The notes under the pieces were generated by a model that saw only the letters and a program-made list of their open reading frames with translations, was not told the origin of the DNA and ran no database searches. Shown here in pieces: positions 12,401 to 22,781 of a DNA stretch of 64,000 bases. The stretch comes from Cladosporium sp. IMV 00045. Taxonomy: Eukaryota; Ascomycota; Dothideomycetes; Cladosporiales; Cladosporiaceae. The position numbers were made by a program, and so were the translations under genes. Position 1 is the first letter of the stretch; each line of letters opens with the position of its first letter. The DNA is taken from contig MSJI02000136.1 of NCBI GenBank assembly GCA_001931905.2, forward strand, positions 1 to 64,000, written 5' to 3'.

Positions 12401-13555
12401 CTGATCCAGTCCCTTTCTAATCTCACGATCCTCTTGTCTCTTCCGCTCAAGCAGTCTGATCTTAGCTTCGAGTTCCTCGATCTGCCGAGCCGCCTGCGTA
12501 GAGCTTCGAACAGTGCGTTGCGAATGTATCGATGCCGAAGGTGACGACCCGCGCCGGGAAGTCGCGAGCTTCGACGTATCATCTTGAGGAATAGGCGGTG
12601 GTGGAGGTGGTGCGAAATTGGTTTTGGTAGGCTCGTCTTCGCCTTCTTGATTCTCTTCCGGTTCCGCTTCAGACTGGCTCACCGCAGAGGAAACATTACT
12701 TTCTCGAGGTGACAGCAGATCTGGCTGGGGAGATCCCTCTCCAGTAGATTGCTTGGACAGTCTCTCGGATTCTCGGCGGCCGGGTGCTGGGCGTGCAGCA
12801 GGAGCGGGTCGGCCAGCGGGCGTTCTTCCAGGAGCTGGACGCGACACAGGTGCGCGTGTACTCGGCTGGGCTGTTGAAGGAGCTCTCGCATGCTTTAGAG
12901 TAGTACTGCTACCATGGGGAGGTACCAATGACGTCCTCTTTGAGGTAGCCGTACTCGGAGGCGCCATGCTCGTCCTTGTCCTCGCCGCAGGTGCCGCACC
13001 TGTGGTCGCAGTCGTCCGTCTCGCAGCCGTGCCTGGTGTACTCGTCCTTGAAGTCGCCGTGCTCGATGTGCCATTACTTCCAAGCTGTTTGGTCGGGCTC
13101 TTAACCGGACTCCTCAAACCGCTCAGACCGTTCCTAGCGGCAGGGGTAGGACTCGCGGTGCCCATTACCGCACTCGCCCTCTTATTCGGCGCAGCATCCT
13201 GCTTCTTCAGCCCGTTCGCGCCAACACTGATACTCGAAGGCCGCGGCCTTGCTGCTCCAGGGGTAGGCTTAGCAGGCGCAGGCGCAGGTTTTGGTTGTGG
13301 TTTTGGTTCTGGTTCGTCGGGTTGCTCGAGTACTTGTCTGACACCCGTCGAGCGCAGGAACATGCCGAATCCTTGCTCGCATTCGAAGTATCGCTCTCCC
13401 TTGACGGCGCCATCGTTTTTGCCAGTTTGTTCCTCCAATTCTATACCGACCCATTCGCCGGGTTGGAAGTGTGTGCTGCCCACGTAGCGGACGACAGCAA
13501 TGCGGCCATCGTTGAGCTCGATTACTTGGCCGACGGAGAGGTCGGCCGCATTCAT
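9461..13555 (-). CDS. nudM: Dynactin large subunit p150Glued
   Basis: A single uninterrupted frame of 1364 aa starts at ATG 13555. Residues about 17-68 are a CAP-Gly domain with the conserved GKNDGAVKGERYFEC block and the GFGMFLR end, which binds EB1 and tubulin C-termini. A Ser/Pro/Ala/Arg-rich basic linker (about 75-340) follows, as in p150 orthologues. Long coiled coils come next (about 350-650, rich in EELEAKIRLLERK-type heptads), then a globular dynactin domain (about 690-960, with LRKLDAQEASEHLAIVQLFL and FKRITFKANLVHGFV) and a second coiled coil (about 1090-1240). Length matches the family (about 1200-1370 aa). Dynactin activates dynein for nuclear migration and retrograde transport in hyphae. 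The symbol follows Aspergillus usage (Neurospora ro-3). The lack of introns in 4 kb is notable next to intron-rich neighbours. Confidence 0.95.
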   Translation of the reverse strand: MNAADLSVGQVIELNDGRIAVVRYVGSTHFQPGEWVGIELEEQTGKNDGAVKGERYFECEQGFGMFLRSTGVRQVLEQPDEPEPKPQPKPAPAPAKPTPGAARPRPSSISVGANGLKKQDAAPNKRASAVMGTASPTPAARNGLSGLRSPVKSPTKQLGSNGTSSTATSRTSTPGTAARRTTATTGAAPAARTRTSMAPPSTATSKRTSLVPPHGSSTTLKHARAPSTAQPSTRAPVSRPAPGRTPAGRPAPAARPAPGRRESERLSKQSTGEGSPQPDLLSPRESNVSSAVSQSEAEPEENQEGEDEPTKTNFAPPPPPPIPQDDTSKLATSRRGSSPSASIHSQRTVRSSTQAARQIEELEAKIRLLERKRQEDREIRKGLDQAEQERDRYQGIIEKLQKKYQPQQQELADLKKQLSEAESKGKSVEELQMEHESIMEMALLDKEMAEEMSEGLKAELDALRSKQEELELEVELLRDENTEFSKEMSPEERTSAGWLQMEKENERLRDALLRLRDLTQDREAELKEQVHELEAQVKEFEAFSRQFDETKEKLLSSEATADDLRQQLEAALGAEEMIEELTERNMTMQEKLDELRDTIEDLENLKELNDELEINHVEAEKQLSEEIDFKDSLLLDRERTAKQQQEALDDADYTINRFRGLVTQLQSDLQDMQASKQISDTEAADLSSKSRAMLDLNMKLQTSAAKTQVKTIDLELRKLDAQEASEHLAIVQLFLPDAFQTERDSVLALLRFKRITFKANLVHGFVKERIASFGARGLDENVFAACDVMDKLTWVSAMAERFVNAVCTCTVEEFGTYEGALYELEPVERALNIYIDALRRDDLKETAMADELQRSVAVMAHLASLHVKEGDLASHADELLMRTLCLQSQLESTASALGVTKTLVQNRLVASRGGEDDDEEEEDDDEGIADAKQIISRVEEVISQARNAKVVTGKAHRALSDLQARSLTLELSCMDSFENAGTVTKQVSAFGRQAGDALQLLFGEEGRIEPFTAHEVASTISRAATNAFSLPSPEAVPFTALAGRMRDLSDILADLASLPTDLDNTVEFERAPAPWVARAEQLKQTKLTSIDTEAELSRARETIKEREVVLREKDTELDEQSVQIEMLEAKMRDASKRSAKIAQLEHDMHEARDAEKLAKAELAQAKKEAEQALERAHTESARLAEQRGKRSSGGQTLDSNAMGSGAQLNLARQEHQITSLQGAVRYLQTENQRLRLPPPASSTTSNTAAWLHQPLLRPKSDKRKRQEALHKEGRDVLARLLHLGTTGTPHLVDLTLLPENKLAWKPVKESSRWKVESKREEWEGWRAWRRDVVRKAAVAEPRRAQKSTKEVVGREPEIVGAEDA

Positions 13556-14724
13556 GGTCGATCGTCCAGAGTCGCACTGCTCGTCTCGAGCATCGTTTTC
13601 GCCAAATTGGATTTGTTTGGTCGTGTCGCAAAATAATTAAGTAGGTCGTGTTTACTGGCTTCCTTCTTCGGTCAGTCGGGGTTTCCCTGAGGCTCTGACG
13701 AACGTTTGGTTGGCGAGGCGCGGAGGTATTTCGCCCCAGGGAAGCTATCGTCACGTGCAGGCACTTCACTCCACTGACCTACTTTACACTTGAGGCCTTT
13801 CGAGGAAGTGAGTCGAGTCTATGTGCATGGCATGAGCTTCGAAGATAGCGAGCATATCAATATGCTGTGTTTCTACATTATTTGGACATCGCAACCGAAA
13901 CATACATGCAATGACGCGCGATTGCCACGGCACAGGAAGCAGCATCGATGTATGTCCACAAAGATAAGGTGACCAGTGATGGAGGCATGTGAAGAGTTGT
14001 ATTATTCAAACTACTAAGGTGATTTTAACAGAAAGCTATAGAGCAGCAAAAGAACAAAAGTCCACGCTTGACCTGAAGGCCTTCCATGCCATAAGCTGCC
14101 ATAATAGCCTATAGCCTCGAGGTCTCCCACATCATTCGTCGTATAAACAAGAAGTCAAAGATGAAGAATTAGCCTAGTTGTTCTTCGCCCACAAACGCAG
14201 ATCCTTTTTCTAGGAATGTACAAGGATGCAGGCGAGTCCGGTTCAAGAGACGAGGCGAATGTGTTCGGCAGATACCAAGATATTGCTTCTTGGGTCGTCA
14301 GTGCCTTGTGTGGCAGAATACGGGCTTTCTTGGTGACGACAGCGCGAACATTGACGCAGAGTGCAGAGCAAGAAAACCGTCGAATCCAGAGAAGGTCGTG
14401 ATGGCAAGCTAGCACACAACGTCGGTAAGAAGACAACCAGAGAATCAGCGAGACGACGATCAGTCGTAGCACAGAGTCACAACGATCCGTATATGCAAAC
14501 GCGCCAGAAAGTGGTCACAGCACAAGCGATCGAACGGTCAAACGTAGGCACCAAGACGGCCACACCAAGTATGTCACACAGTGTGAGTCAGACAAAGGCG
14601 AGAGAGTTCAGCAGAGCGCGCGCAACGTGATCCGAGTAGAAAGTTCCCAGTCAGGCCATCACCGTCACGGCACGGTATAGGTAGCGTTCACGTCTCACGT
14701 CGAGTAATGTCGCACGCCATCAGC
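13556..14724. other. Intergenic, dynactin promoter side and 3' flank of KH gene
   Basis: 1.17 kb between the dynactin start codon and the 3' end of the KH-domain gene, both minus strand. AT-richer in the middle (13960-14170). Short ORFs on both strands show no domain. No repeat or RNA gene recognised. Confidence 0.4.
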
Positions 14725-16493
14725 TTACTGCGAGCCAGGAGCACCCGCACCTGGTTGCTGGCCTTGCGACATCATATGCTGCATGTACCACGCGTAATAC
14801 TGTTGCATCGCCTGGTTGGGGTCTTGCGCCGGAGCGCTTGATTGACCCTGAGTAGGAGTGCCCTGTTGAGGCAGAGTAGGCATCTGGAATGCCGGCATCG
14901 CGGGCGGTGCCTGTTGCTGCTGGGGCGTATACTGCCCGTAGGCCGACATTGCCGGCTGCTGCTGCTGCTGTGAGTATCCACCGTAGGACGATCCTTGGTC
15001 GTAGCCGGCGCTTCCGCCCCTGCCACCGCCACGACCACCGCGGCCGCCAGAGTTTCCATCGCGTTCCTGAACTGTCTCGACCTTCTCCCAAATCACTCGC
15101 TCAGCCTCGTCCATTGCTTTGGGGGTTCCCTCAAGATCAATATCGCGGTTGATGTCCGGCGATTTTGGCTGGTGAACGTTAATCTTGCAGCCACTGGTGC
15201 GCTGCAGGTCCTTGATGGTCTCGCCACCTTTGCCAATAATCATGCCAACTGCTTGCGAAGGGACTTGAATAGTCTTGGAAGATCCGCCAGCACTTCCACG
15301 GCCGCCATCGTAAGGGCGCTCGCGCTGTTGGTGGGGGTTTGGTCCGCCACCGCCCTGCTGCTGCTGCTGCTGCCCACGGCTATCGCTTTCCACAATTTCG
15401 AGGATGAGATCCTTCGCGATGCCAACTGCTTGCGGGCTACCGATCAAATTGATCGGGCGCAAACCATTGACACTCTTGGTTTCGCCGAGAATGTTAACAT
15501 GGCAGCCACTGCGCTCTTGAAGATCCTTGATCGTCTCGCCACCACGGCCGATGATCAAACCGACAGTCTTATCAGGCACCATAACTTGAGTGCTGTCCTC
15601 GCCATCACGGAGCGCGGGCAAGTTCACCTTCGCACGACCAGGCATACCAGCGGTGTATGCGCCCTTGTCTTGCATGACATTTGCGCCACCGTTGTCCTCG
15701 ATGATAGCAAAAATGGCGGTTCTGGCAGCCTCCCTGCTTCTGGGAGGTCCGGTAATAGTACATTGGCGCTCGGCCCCGTGAGGGTCCCTGGCCTGGAGGA
15801 ATTGCACACGGGCACCAGACTCAGATTCGACTTTTCGGAGGTTCTCTCCTGCACGACCAATAATCAAACCGACAAGGGAAGACTTGACACGGATAGTCTC
15901 GGAGTCACCATCAGTTTGGCCACGGTGCGACGGTTCTCTGGAAGCACGGTAGTTGCGGTCCGGAGAGTTGGACCTGCGGTAGCTGCCGCGTCTCGGGTCA
16001 TCACGACGCTCGTCACGGTATGGGTTGCTATAGGTGTCGCGCCTCGGAGGAGAGCGCGATCTGGATCGAGAAGGCTGGTAGCCGCGGCCAGCAAGTCTAG
16101 GATCATCACGCGGAGGTCCCGTCCTGGGATCGTATGAAGACACGCCTTTGTTTGCTGCAATGCTCTTTGCCTTTGCGATCGCTTCTGCGATGCTGGGACC
16201 CGCAGATCTGGCGTTCAAGTCGAGGCTGCCGCTGCTTGTAGGCTGAGGGAGAAAAGCACCAGGAGGTGCGCTCGGGGGCTGCGAGGGTGGAGCAGGGGGT
16301 GGCGCGTACGCCGCGGGAGGGGGCTGGCTCGGCTGCTGTTGCTGCTGGGGTGTCACGGCAGTGGGAGTGCCGGCCTGGTTCTGTTGAGCTTTGCGAAAGA
16401 GTTAGAGGCGTTCTTCCCGCGAAGCAAGAGCAATATATGCGCGCTTAGCTTACCCAGGGCGGCGAGAATTGAGGAGATATCTGGCTGAGCCAT
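14725..16493 (-). CDS. Three-KH-domain RNA/ssDNA-binding protein (FUBP/KSRP-like)
   Basis: Exon 1 (16493-16454) encodes MAQPDISSILAAL; a 65-nt intron (GTAAGC...AAG) joins it in phase 1 to exon 2 (16388-14725), giving 567 aa. After a Gln/Pro-rich N-terminus and an Arg/Ser-rich segment there are three KH domains. Their GxxG loops are GRAG, GRGG and GKGG at about residues 191, 295 and 400. Each is preceded by the VGLIIG or VGMIIG helix-turn of type I KH domains. A Gly/Arg (RGG-like) stretch and a Gln/Tyr/Pro-rich tail follow. Such proteins regulate mRNA processing, stability or transcription, mostly in the nucleus. The arrangement is closest to far-upstream-element-binding proteins; the specific targets are unknown. 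It is divergent to NRK1. Confidence 0.92.
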
Positions 16494-17067
16494 GTTGGCG
16501 CAGAGAGGACGTCGCGAGTCGGCGATCGGCTTTCGGGGGCCTTGTGGTGATCGATGCAGATGAATGGGTCGTGACAAATGAGTGTGCTCGCTGAAGTGTC
16601 CAGATGAAGTGTACAGGGCAAAAGGAGGGAAGAGGTGTGGTGAGAGTGGTTGTCGCAAAGTGGGAGGCGCGCGACTTGAGCTTTTGCGCCGGATTTTACG
16701 AGGAGGGCACGGACCGCGGCTTCTCTCGAGGGAGGAGGACAAAGCCGATATCGACGCCAGAGCAGAGGCATGTGAGATCGTTCACACTGCTACATGTAAT
16801 TGTCTTCACTTCTACACCCTTATACTTCTCGTTGCGTTATCGTTAATGAAAATTGGCATTGTGAATCGCATTATCAAGCATCCAATTTTGCAACCATCAC
16901 TTGCAGCAACTTTCACGACTTGACTCAGTCACTCATCGCCGGGCTATGACATAGCAATCAGCCAGGACAGGAACAACACGGGCCAATACATGTACTCGAT
17001 CATTGAATAACATTGCCTTGAACGATCTGGGATCAACCTTGGAATCCAAACACAATCACTATCGAGT
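16494..17067. other. Divergent promoter region, KH gene / NRK1
   Basis: 574 bp between two divergent start codons. The AT-rich segment 16790-16960 is a plausible core promoter area. No supported ORF. Confidence 0.4.
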
Positions 17068-17813
17068 ATGCCCGGATCAAAATGCCTCTTAGTCGGCCTC
17101 TCCGGCCCATCATCCAGCGGCAAAACGACCATCGCCCGCCTGCTCCGCGACATCCTGCCCAACTCGTTCATCCTGCACGAAGACGACTTTTTCAAAACCG
17201 ACGCCGAGATCCCCTTCAATTATACCCACAACGTAGCAGACTGGGACTGTCTGGAAGCCCTCGATCTGCCGGCCCTGGAATCCGCTCTCTTGCACATCAA
17301 AGGGCACGGTTCGCCACCTCCCGATCTCGTCAGTAAGGAAGACAAGAACGAGATCGGCGAGGTGGACATCGACGCTGCGCTTGTGGAGCGACTGAAGCGG
17401 CATGTTGCCGAGACCGACTGGGAGATGTGCGCGTGGCGATGGTGGATGGTTTCTTGCTATACTCGGACGAAATGCGCGCGGTCAGAGACGCTTTCGATGT
17501 GAAATTTTTCCTACAGCTTGACCACGACACTGCTAAGACTAGACGGGAAGCGCGCGGCGGTTATGTCACTCTCGAAGGCTGGTGGCAGGATCCGCCTGGG
17601 TATGTGGACAATATCGTCTGGCCGAACTACGTGAACGATCACAAGTACTTGTTTCGCGACGGAAATGTCGAGGGCGAGGTGGATGGCGATGTTGCTGGCA
17701 GATTGAACATTGACGTTATGACGAGGGACAAACAGGGTGATGTGAGTGCTTGCTTAGAGTGGGCTTTTGGGAAGTTAGAGGGAGCGCTTCGCAATTTCAA
17801 GGGGCAAGTATAG
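17068..17813 (+). CDS. NRK1: Nicotinamide riboside kinase, with apparent frameshift
   Basis: The frame from ATG 17068 encodes the N-terminal half with the P-loop GLSGPSSSGKTT (residues about 10-21), HEDDFFKTD and a conserved-looking VSKEDKNEIGEVD segment. The C-terminal half (VRVAMVDGFLLYSDEMRAV to the stop at 17813, with YVTLEGWWQDPPGYVDNIVWPNY) is in another frame. The switch lies near 17412-17427, where the sequence behaves as if one base were missing. With one base restored in count, length would be about 248 aa, as for Nrk1 (240 aa in yeast). Nrk1 phosphorylates nicotinamide riboside to NMN in NAD salvage. A GTAAGG...GAG intron at 17333-17424 would also restore phase, but it would remove about 30 residues that look conserved. 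Sequencing error, true mutation or unusual splicing cannot be separated here. Confidence 0.85.
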
Positions 17814-17860
17814 AACAGCTGATATGCACCAAGGACATAGCATATAATCATACATCAAAT

Positions 17861-20044
17861 CTAGGTGGCGACTAAGGCTGCAGCATCAGCGACTGCCACT
17901 CTTGTGATGCGCTTTACGACTCCCTTCCAATCAGCTTCTCTGAAAGTCTTTCCAATCTCGAGGCCTTCCCTAGTCTCGATCGACAGAGTCTCGTAGCCCA
18001 TTTTGATGATCTTGCTGACCTCCCTAGGACTGAGATTCGTGGTCTTGCCCTTATGATGCTCATCGATCATGTCGCGATAGTGAGTCGAGACGCCAATGAG
18101 CGTGTTGATCGAAGTACGATCATCCGCCTTCCCAAGACCGTATGCGGAGCGCAGATTGGTCAAGGCCTCGCCCGACTCTACGAGCTTGTAGAACAAGTCA
18201 TCGTAGGATGCCGGATCCGGAAGGAAGCTCTCGCCAGTGTTCAAAGCCAGGGTGAGAAGATCGACCAGATCTTCCACAACGCTTCTTGTACCAGGGAGCG
18301 TGTTCAACTCTTCAGCGTAGGTGGTGAGAAATCGAACAAAAGAAAGAAGTGACCTCCACAGCTCACTCCAGTGGTATGAGAGCTTCGTTCGCGTCTTTGC
18401 AAGATGGTTGAGAATGCGAGACATCACAACGACGGTTTGGTTGTAGAAGATCGTGTCCAGCTTCTTGCGGAGGTTGTGGTTGATGCCGTCAATCAGGATG
18501 TCCAGAATAGAAGCAACATAGGGACGTTCGGCCTTCGCGGGTATTGGCAAGTAAGGCGGTCTTTGACGGCTTAATCGGACGACAGAGGAGTTTTCGCACA
18601 ACAGCTTTGCAGTCGCTGGGTTCTCGACGATGATCCACAAGATGAGAATGGCAAGATGTGAGTACAGGGAGGACCTCGTCGTCCGGTATGCGTGCTGAAA
18701 GAGGTAAGATGTGTAGGACAAAAACATGGCGAAGGGTGGTGCCACATCTTTGTCGCTGCTTCCTTGCGTGATGAGCTTCTGACAGAAGACCTTGTTCGCC
18801 AAGGTGAAATCATAAAGAGCGAGGATCGAAGAGGCTTGATGACCAGGCCTATGAGAGTGTTAGAACAATCTTCTTTCAATTTCAAGATTGTAGTTGACAT
18901 ACTGTTCAGCGAATAGCGTTCGCTGCTCATCCTCGGTCAAGCTCGGTGTGGTAGGCCTCGATTTTGCAAGGGCTCCAAGGCCAACATAAGAAAGGGTATT
19001 ACCGATGCTCCAAGCCGCAGGTGTATCATCCTGGATTGCAATGTATCGCTCTTGCAACAGCTTACACGTCCAGCCGATTGACTCGACGACTTTCTGCATC
19101 GCGTCCTCGTTCACATATTCAGCGAGTCGAACGCGGTACTGATTGTGTGTCTCGAACTTGTCGTAATTTGCAAGCAGGCCGACCAGGAGGAAAGGCTCGG
19201 CTGCCCTCAAGGGATGATCCATGTTGTAGATATGCTATCAAATTGGTAAGCTCACGCAGTAAACTGTGTCCCTACAGAACGTACGGTCATGAGTGCTGGG
19301 AAAAAGTCACGGTGTACAAAGTACGACACCAATGCTGTTTGGTAGCCACCTGCCACAACAGCAATAGCGGCTCTGATGGCTTTTTGCCTTGTTGACGCTG
19401 AGATCGTTAGTCAACCACCAACTCATATCGTTCACGTTGATCTTACCATTTCTTCCATTCTTGATGGCGGTATCGAGCGTGGCAACAAGATCCGAAAAGA
19501 CCGCATCAACGTTGTCGAGTCCGGCTAAGACATCGATGATGTCGGAACTTGGATTGGTGTACTTCTTGGTCAAGACCACAGAGAAGAACACTGAAAGAGT
19601 CTAAGTCATAAGTCGGCACGCCAAAAAACAGCTTGTTGTAGTTTGCTTACATCGAGGGCATTGTCGTCGACCGGAGCGGTGCCCTCTCGCACAGCAGCGA
19701 TGGCATGTTGGAGTAGTTGGCGAGGCTGGTGCTGTTTTGATCTCATCAACATGAAGTCTACAGAGCCATACAGAATCATACATACTGGTGCATGAAGCAA
19801 GTAATCCCCGTCAATGCCGTCCAGAACCTCTTTGAAGCGTGGGACGTCCGGCTTAAGCAAAAAAAGCTCACGCCAGAAACCCTCCGTGTGCTCTAGTCCT
19901 TCGACATCCTACGAACTGTTAGTGCTCTTGCAGTGAAGACAGTCCGGGTCTGCCCACCCTGAAAAGCTCCTTATACAGCGTGACGATCTTTGGCTCAAAG
20001 TAGTCAGGGCGGCTTTGCTGGGTGAGCGGCGATTGTAAGTCCAT
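17861..20044 (-). CDS. ARMH3 / DUF1741 family armadillo-like protein
   Basis: Seven exons join in phase: 20044-19958, 19908-19786, 19731-19651, 19600-19447, 19397-19285, 19234-18903 and 18848-17861; introns are 49-54 nt. The 625-aa product starts MDLQSPLTQQSRPDYFEPKI. Family-typical blocks are FWRELFLLKPD, LTKKYTNPSSDIIDVLAGLD, RQKAIRAAIAVVAGGYQTAL, EPFLLVGLLANYDKFETHNQ and, in the C-terminal DUF1741 region, RQRPPYLPIPAKAERPYVAS. The whole chain looks alpha-helical. The human homologue ARMH3 (C10orf76, 689 aa) works with GBF1 and PI4KB in Golgi PI4P maintenance; a similar Golgi role here is inference. It converges with NRK1 (48 bp apart) and diverges from the DUF726 gene. Confidence 0.9.
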
Positions 20045-20417
20045 TTCGCGTGGTGACGGCGACAGCAGCCAGCGTGGTTGAGATGTTGAAAAGCTTCTGG
20101 AACAGATGTCAAACGTGTATCTGTGGGTTTCGTTCACATTGGATCAATGGTTTGGTAAAGCCATACGTTGAATGTACTACCAAGCTGACGCGCATACCTC
20201 ACTCCTACTGAAGATCGTGGCTGTTTCACAAACAACTCCACCGTTTCGAGCCGGAAAGCGGGCCGAGCAATCCTCTGTGACGTAAGGCTGGTCTTCACCT
20301 CATCTTTTGTTTTTGAGGCCTAGTAAGGAGGGGTCTGATCCTCAATTTCCCCTCTGATGGTTTTGCATGCACTTGTGCATGCCTCTACACTAAACTCCAC
20401 ATAATCAAATAACAGGC
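20045..20417. other. Divergent promoter region, ARMH3-like / DUF726
   Basis: 373 bp between two divergent start codons. It contains CT-rich sequence and a short TGCATG/CATGCA-rich patch near 20360-20385. No ORF is supported. Confidence 0.4.
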
Positions 20418-22781
20418 ATGGCGGGCATGTTCAATAAGGTCAAAGCGTCATGGGGAGCATCCTCATCGCGCGACGAGGGCCAATCTGCTTCTCAGGGCAG
20501 TGAGGGTGACTCTCTGACTACAGTCTTACCAACTGAAGAGGACCGAGCTGCCCTTACTTTGCTGGTAGCCGATTGCACGGAAATTATGCGTCAAAACATA
20601 CTGGACATCTTCGACGCCAACCAGACTGGACAGCAATATGATAATGTCACGAACATGGAACCGGTCTCAGGCGATCAGATAATGCTCAATCCGGACCTCG
20701 ACCCTGGACTTGTGGATGTACCGGCAGCAGACAAGGCAAAGAAGGAGCTAGAGTCGCGAGAGAAGGAAGTCAACAGCGCAAAGATGCAGGATCTGAAGAA
20801 GTCTGCTCTCGTGTATTTCGACGACTGGAGAGAGCATGTCATTCTTCGAATCGGCGAAGTTGTCAACTCGAAAGAGACAGCGGAAGAGCAGAAGCAGAAA
20901 GCTCAGCCTAAGACTGAAAGGCCAAGTTCCAGTGGGAGAAGACCTGTGCCCCCAACTCCGGAAGACGAAAATGTTCGAGAGGCACTGGCCAAACTTTACC
21001 CGCCCGTGGATAGCCCACTGCAGAAGTTGCCGCAGGAGAAGAGAGCACTGATCTTGAACTCAATGCTACTGCTTCTGCTCAGTTTGGAACACTACCATGC
21101 TCACTCGAGGACTCTTTTGCTTTACCTCACGTCTAGTCTGAACCTTCCTACTAGCGTTCTCGCAGCAGACGAGAGCAAAATCGCGAGAGGACTGCTCGCT
21201 GCAGCAGAGACTATGCAAGCGGACGAAGAAACCAAGAAACGACAGGAGGAGGGTTCCGACATGCGAAAGTGGAAGGTCGGCCTTGCCACCGTAGGAGGCG
21301 CCGTCTTGATCGGTGTGACAGGCGGTCTAGCTGCACCTCTGTTGGCTGCAGGTCTAGGAACAGTTATGGGAGGTCTCGGTCTAGGAGCTACCGCTGGAGC
21401 TGCATACTTGGGTACTCTTGCTGGCAGCTCCGTTCTTGTCGGCGGCCTGTTTGGCGCTTATGGTGGCCGCATGACAGGCAAGATGATGGACAAGTACGCT
21501 CGCGAGATCGAAGACTTTGCATTCATACCCATCACCACCTACCACAGACCTCGGAAGATCGAAAAGGAATATCGAAGGCTCCGCGTTGCCATTGGTATCA
21601 GCGGATGGCTGACGGACAAAGACGAAGTTGTCGAGCCATGGAAAGTGATCGGTCCCGGAATGGAAGGCTTCGCGCTCCGATTCGAGCTCGAGGCACTCAT
21701 GAACCTGGGAAACTCTCTCACGACAATGGTCAAATCTGCGGCCTGGGGCGTCGCCAAAAGCGAGATCATCAAGCGAACCGTCTTTGCCAGTCTTGCCGCA
21801 GGCCTCTGGCCATTGGCTCTGCTGAAGGTCTCTCGCGTTATCGACAACCCCTGGAGTGTGGCAAGCTCGCGTGCATCAAAGGCCGGAGAAGTCCTTGCCG
21901 ACGCCTTGATCAACAAAGCCCAAGGAGAGCGACCCGTCACACTAATCGGCTACAGTCTGGGAGCGAGAGTGATCTACAGCTGCATGCAGAAGCTCGCCGA
22001 GCGCAAAGCTTTTGGTCTTGTCGAATCCGTCGTCCTGATCGGTGCTCCGGCGCCTTCGACAAGCGCAGAGTGGCGAACGATGCGCAGTGTCGCTTCCGGC
22101 CGCGTCATCAACGTGTACAGCACCAACGATTACATCCTCGCCTTCTTGTACCGAAGCAGCAGCATTCAGTACGGTGTAGCCGGTTTGCAGGCCATCGCAG
22201 GAGTCAAGGGTGTTGAGAATGTGGATGTCTCTGATCTCGTGACTGGACACACCAGCTACCGCTTCCTCACCGGTACCGTTCTTAAGAAGATCGGGTTCGA
22301 AGACGTCGACCAGCTCGAGCTTGAGCGTGAAGAGCTCGCTTTGAAGGAAGAGGAGGCAAAGCAAGAGCAAGCGAGGCAGGCATCTGAGAAACAAGAAGAG
22401 TCACAAGAGAAGTCAGGTGCGGCTGCTGAAACTTCAGTCACTGACACAAAGGACTCGACCGAGGGTGCATCTCTTGAAAAGACCTCGAGCAAAGAGATCT
22501 CAGACCAGCACGTCGAAGATCTCGAGAAGGAAATCGAGCGCAAGAACGAGCAATCTTACATCGGCTGGGCCGGCAGCAAGATGACACAGGCAGGCACCAG
22601 CGCGGGCGCCGCTATGGACAAAGCAAAGGCGCAGTGGAGCGCGAAGAAGCCGACTTTTGGTGGGAAATCAGAGAGCTCGACTGGTGATGCGGCTGCGGGC
22701 TCTGGCCCTGAGCGTGATTCGTATCAAGATATGAAGGCTAGGAGCGAGGCCAGACAGGCAAGCATGTATGAGGGGACGTGA
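20418..22781 (+). CDS. DUF726 family alpha/beta-hydrolase (TMCO4-like)
   Basis: A single exon of 787 aa starts at ATG 20418. A Gly/Ala-rich hydrophobic region (about residues 285-355) probably forms membrane helices, as in TMCO4 and yeast YFL034W-type proteins. A block follows with RKIEKEYRRLRVAIGISGWL and WGVAKSEIIKRTVFASLAAG. The nucleophile elbow LIGYSLGAR sits near residue 513, and VVLIGAPAP and GRVINVYSTNDYILAFLYR continue the hydrolase fold. The C-terminal 180 residues are Glu/Lys/Ser-rich, coiled or disordered. Family members are membrane-associated putative lipases or esterases; the substrate is unknown. The Ser of GYSLG is intact, so catalysis is plausible. Confidence 0.9.
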   Translation: MAGMFNKVKASWGASSSRDEGQSASQGSEGDSLTTVLPTEEDRAALTLLVADCTEIMRQNILDIFDANQTGQQYDNVTNMEPVSGDQIMLNPDLDPGLVDVPAADKAKKELESREKEVNSAKMQDLKKSALVYFDDWREHVILRIGEVVNSKETAEEQKQKAQPKTERPSSSGRRPVPPTPEDENVREALAKLYPPVDSPLQKLPQEKRALILNSMLLLLLSLEHYHAHSRTLLLYLTSSLNLPTSVLAADESKIARGLLAAAETMQADEETKKRQEEGSDMRKWKVGLATVGGAVLIGVTGGLAAPLLAAGLGTVMGGLGLGATAGAAYLGTLAGSSVLVGGLFGAYGGRMTGKMMDKYAREIEDFAFIPITTYHRPRKIEKEYRRLRVAIGISGWLTDKDEVVEPWKVIGPGMEGFALRFELEALMNLGNSLTTMVKSAAWGVAKSEIIKRTVFASLAAGLWPLALLKVSRVIDNPWSVASSRASKAGEVLADALINKAQGERPVTLIGYSLGARVIYSCMQKLAERKAFGLVESVVLIGAPAPSTSAEWRTMRSVASGRVINVYSTNDYILAFLYRSSSIQYGVAGLQAIAGVKGVENVDVSDLVTGHTSYRFLTGTVLKKIGFEDVDQLELEREELALKEEEAKQEQARQASEKQEESQEKSGAAAETSVTDTKDSTEGASLEKTSSKEISDQHVEDLEKEIERKNEQSYIGWAGSKMTQAGTSAGAAMDKAKAQWSAKKPTFGGKSESSTGDAAAGSGPERDSYQDMKARSEARQASMYEGT

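Noticed and set aside
12753..13487. 244-codon plus-strand frame
   Set aside because: It is antisense to the Ala/Pro/Arg-rich linker and CAP-Gly region of dynactin p150; GC-rich composition removes stops. No domain seen.
14995..16137. 380-codon plus-strand frame
   Set aside because: Antisense to the KH-domain protein, which has clear GxxG motifs. The antisense frame has only composition.
17333..17424. Possible 92-nt intron in NRK1
   Set aside because: Phase fits, but the removed segment looks like conserved Nrk1 sequence, so a frameshift is preferred; kept only as an alternative.
21269..22216. 315-codon plus-strand frame
   Set aside because: Overlaps the DUF726 gene in another frame; Arg/Ser-rich shadow without domain.
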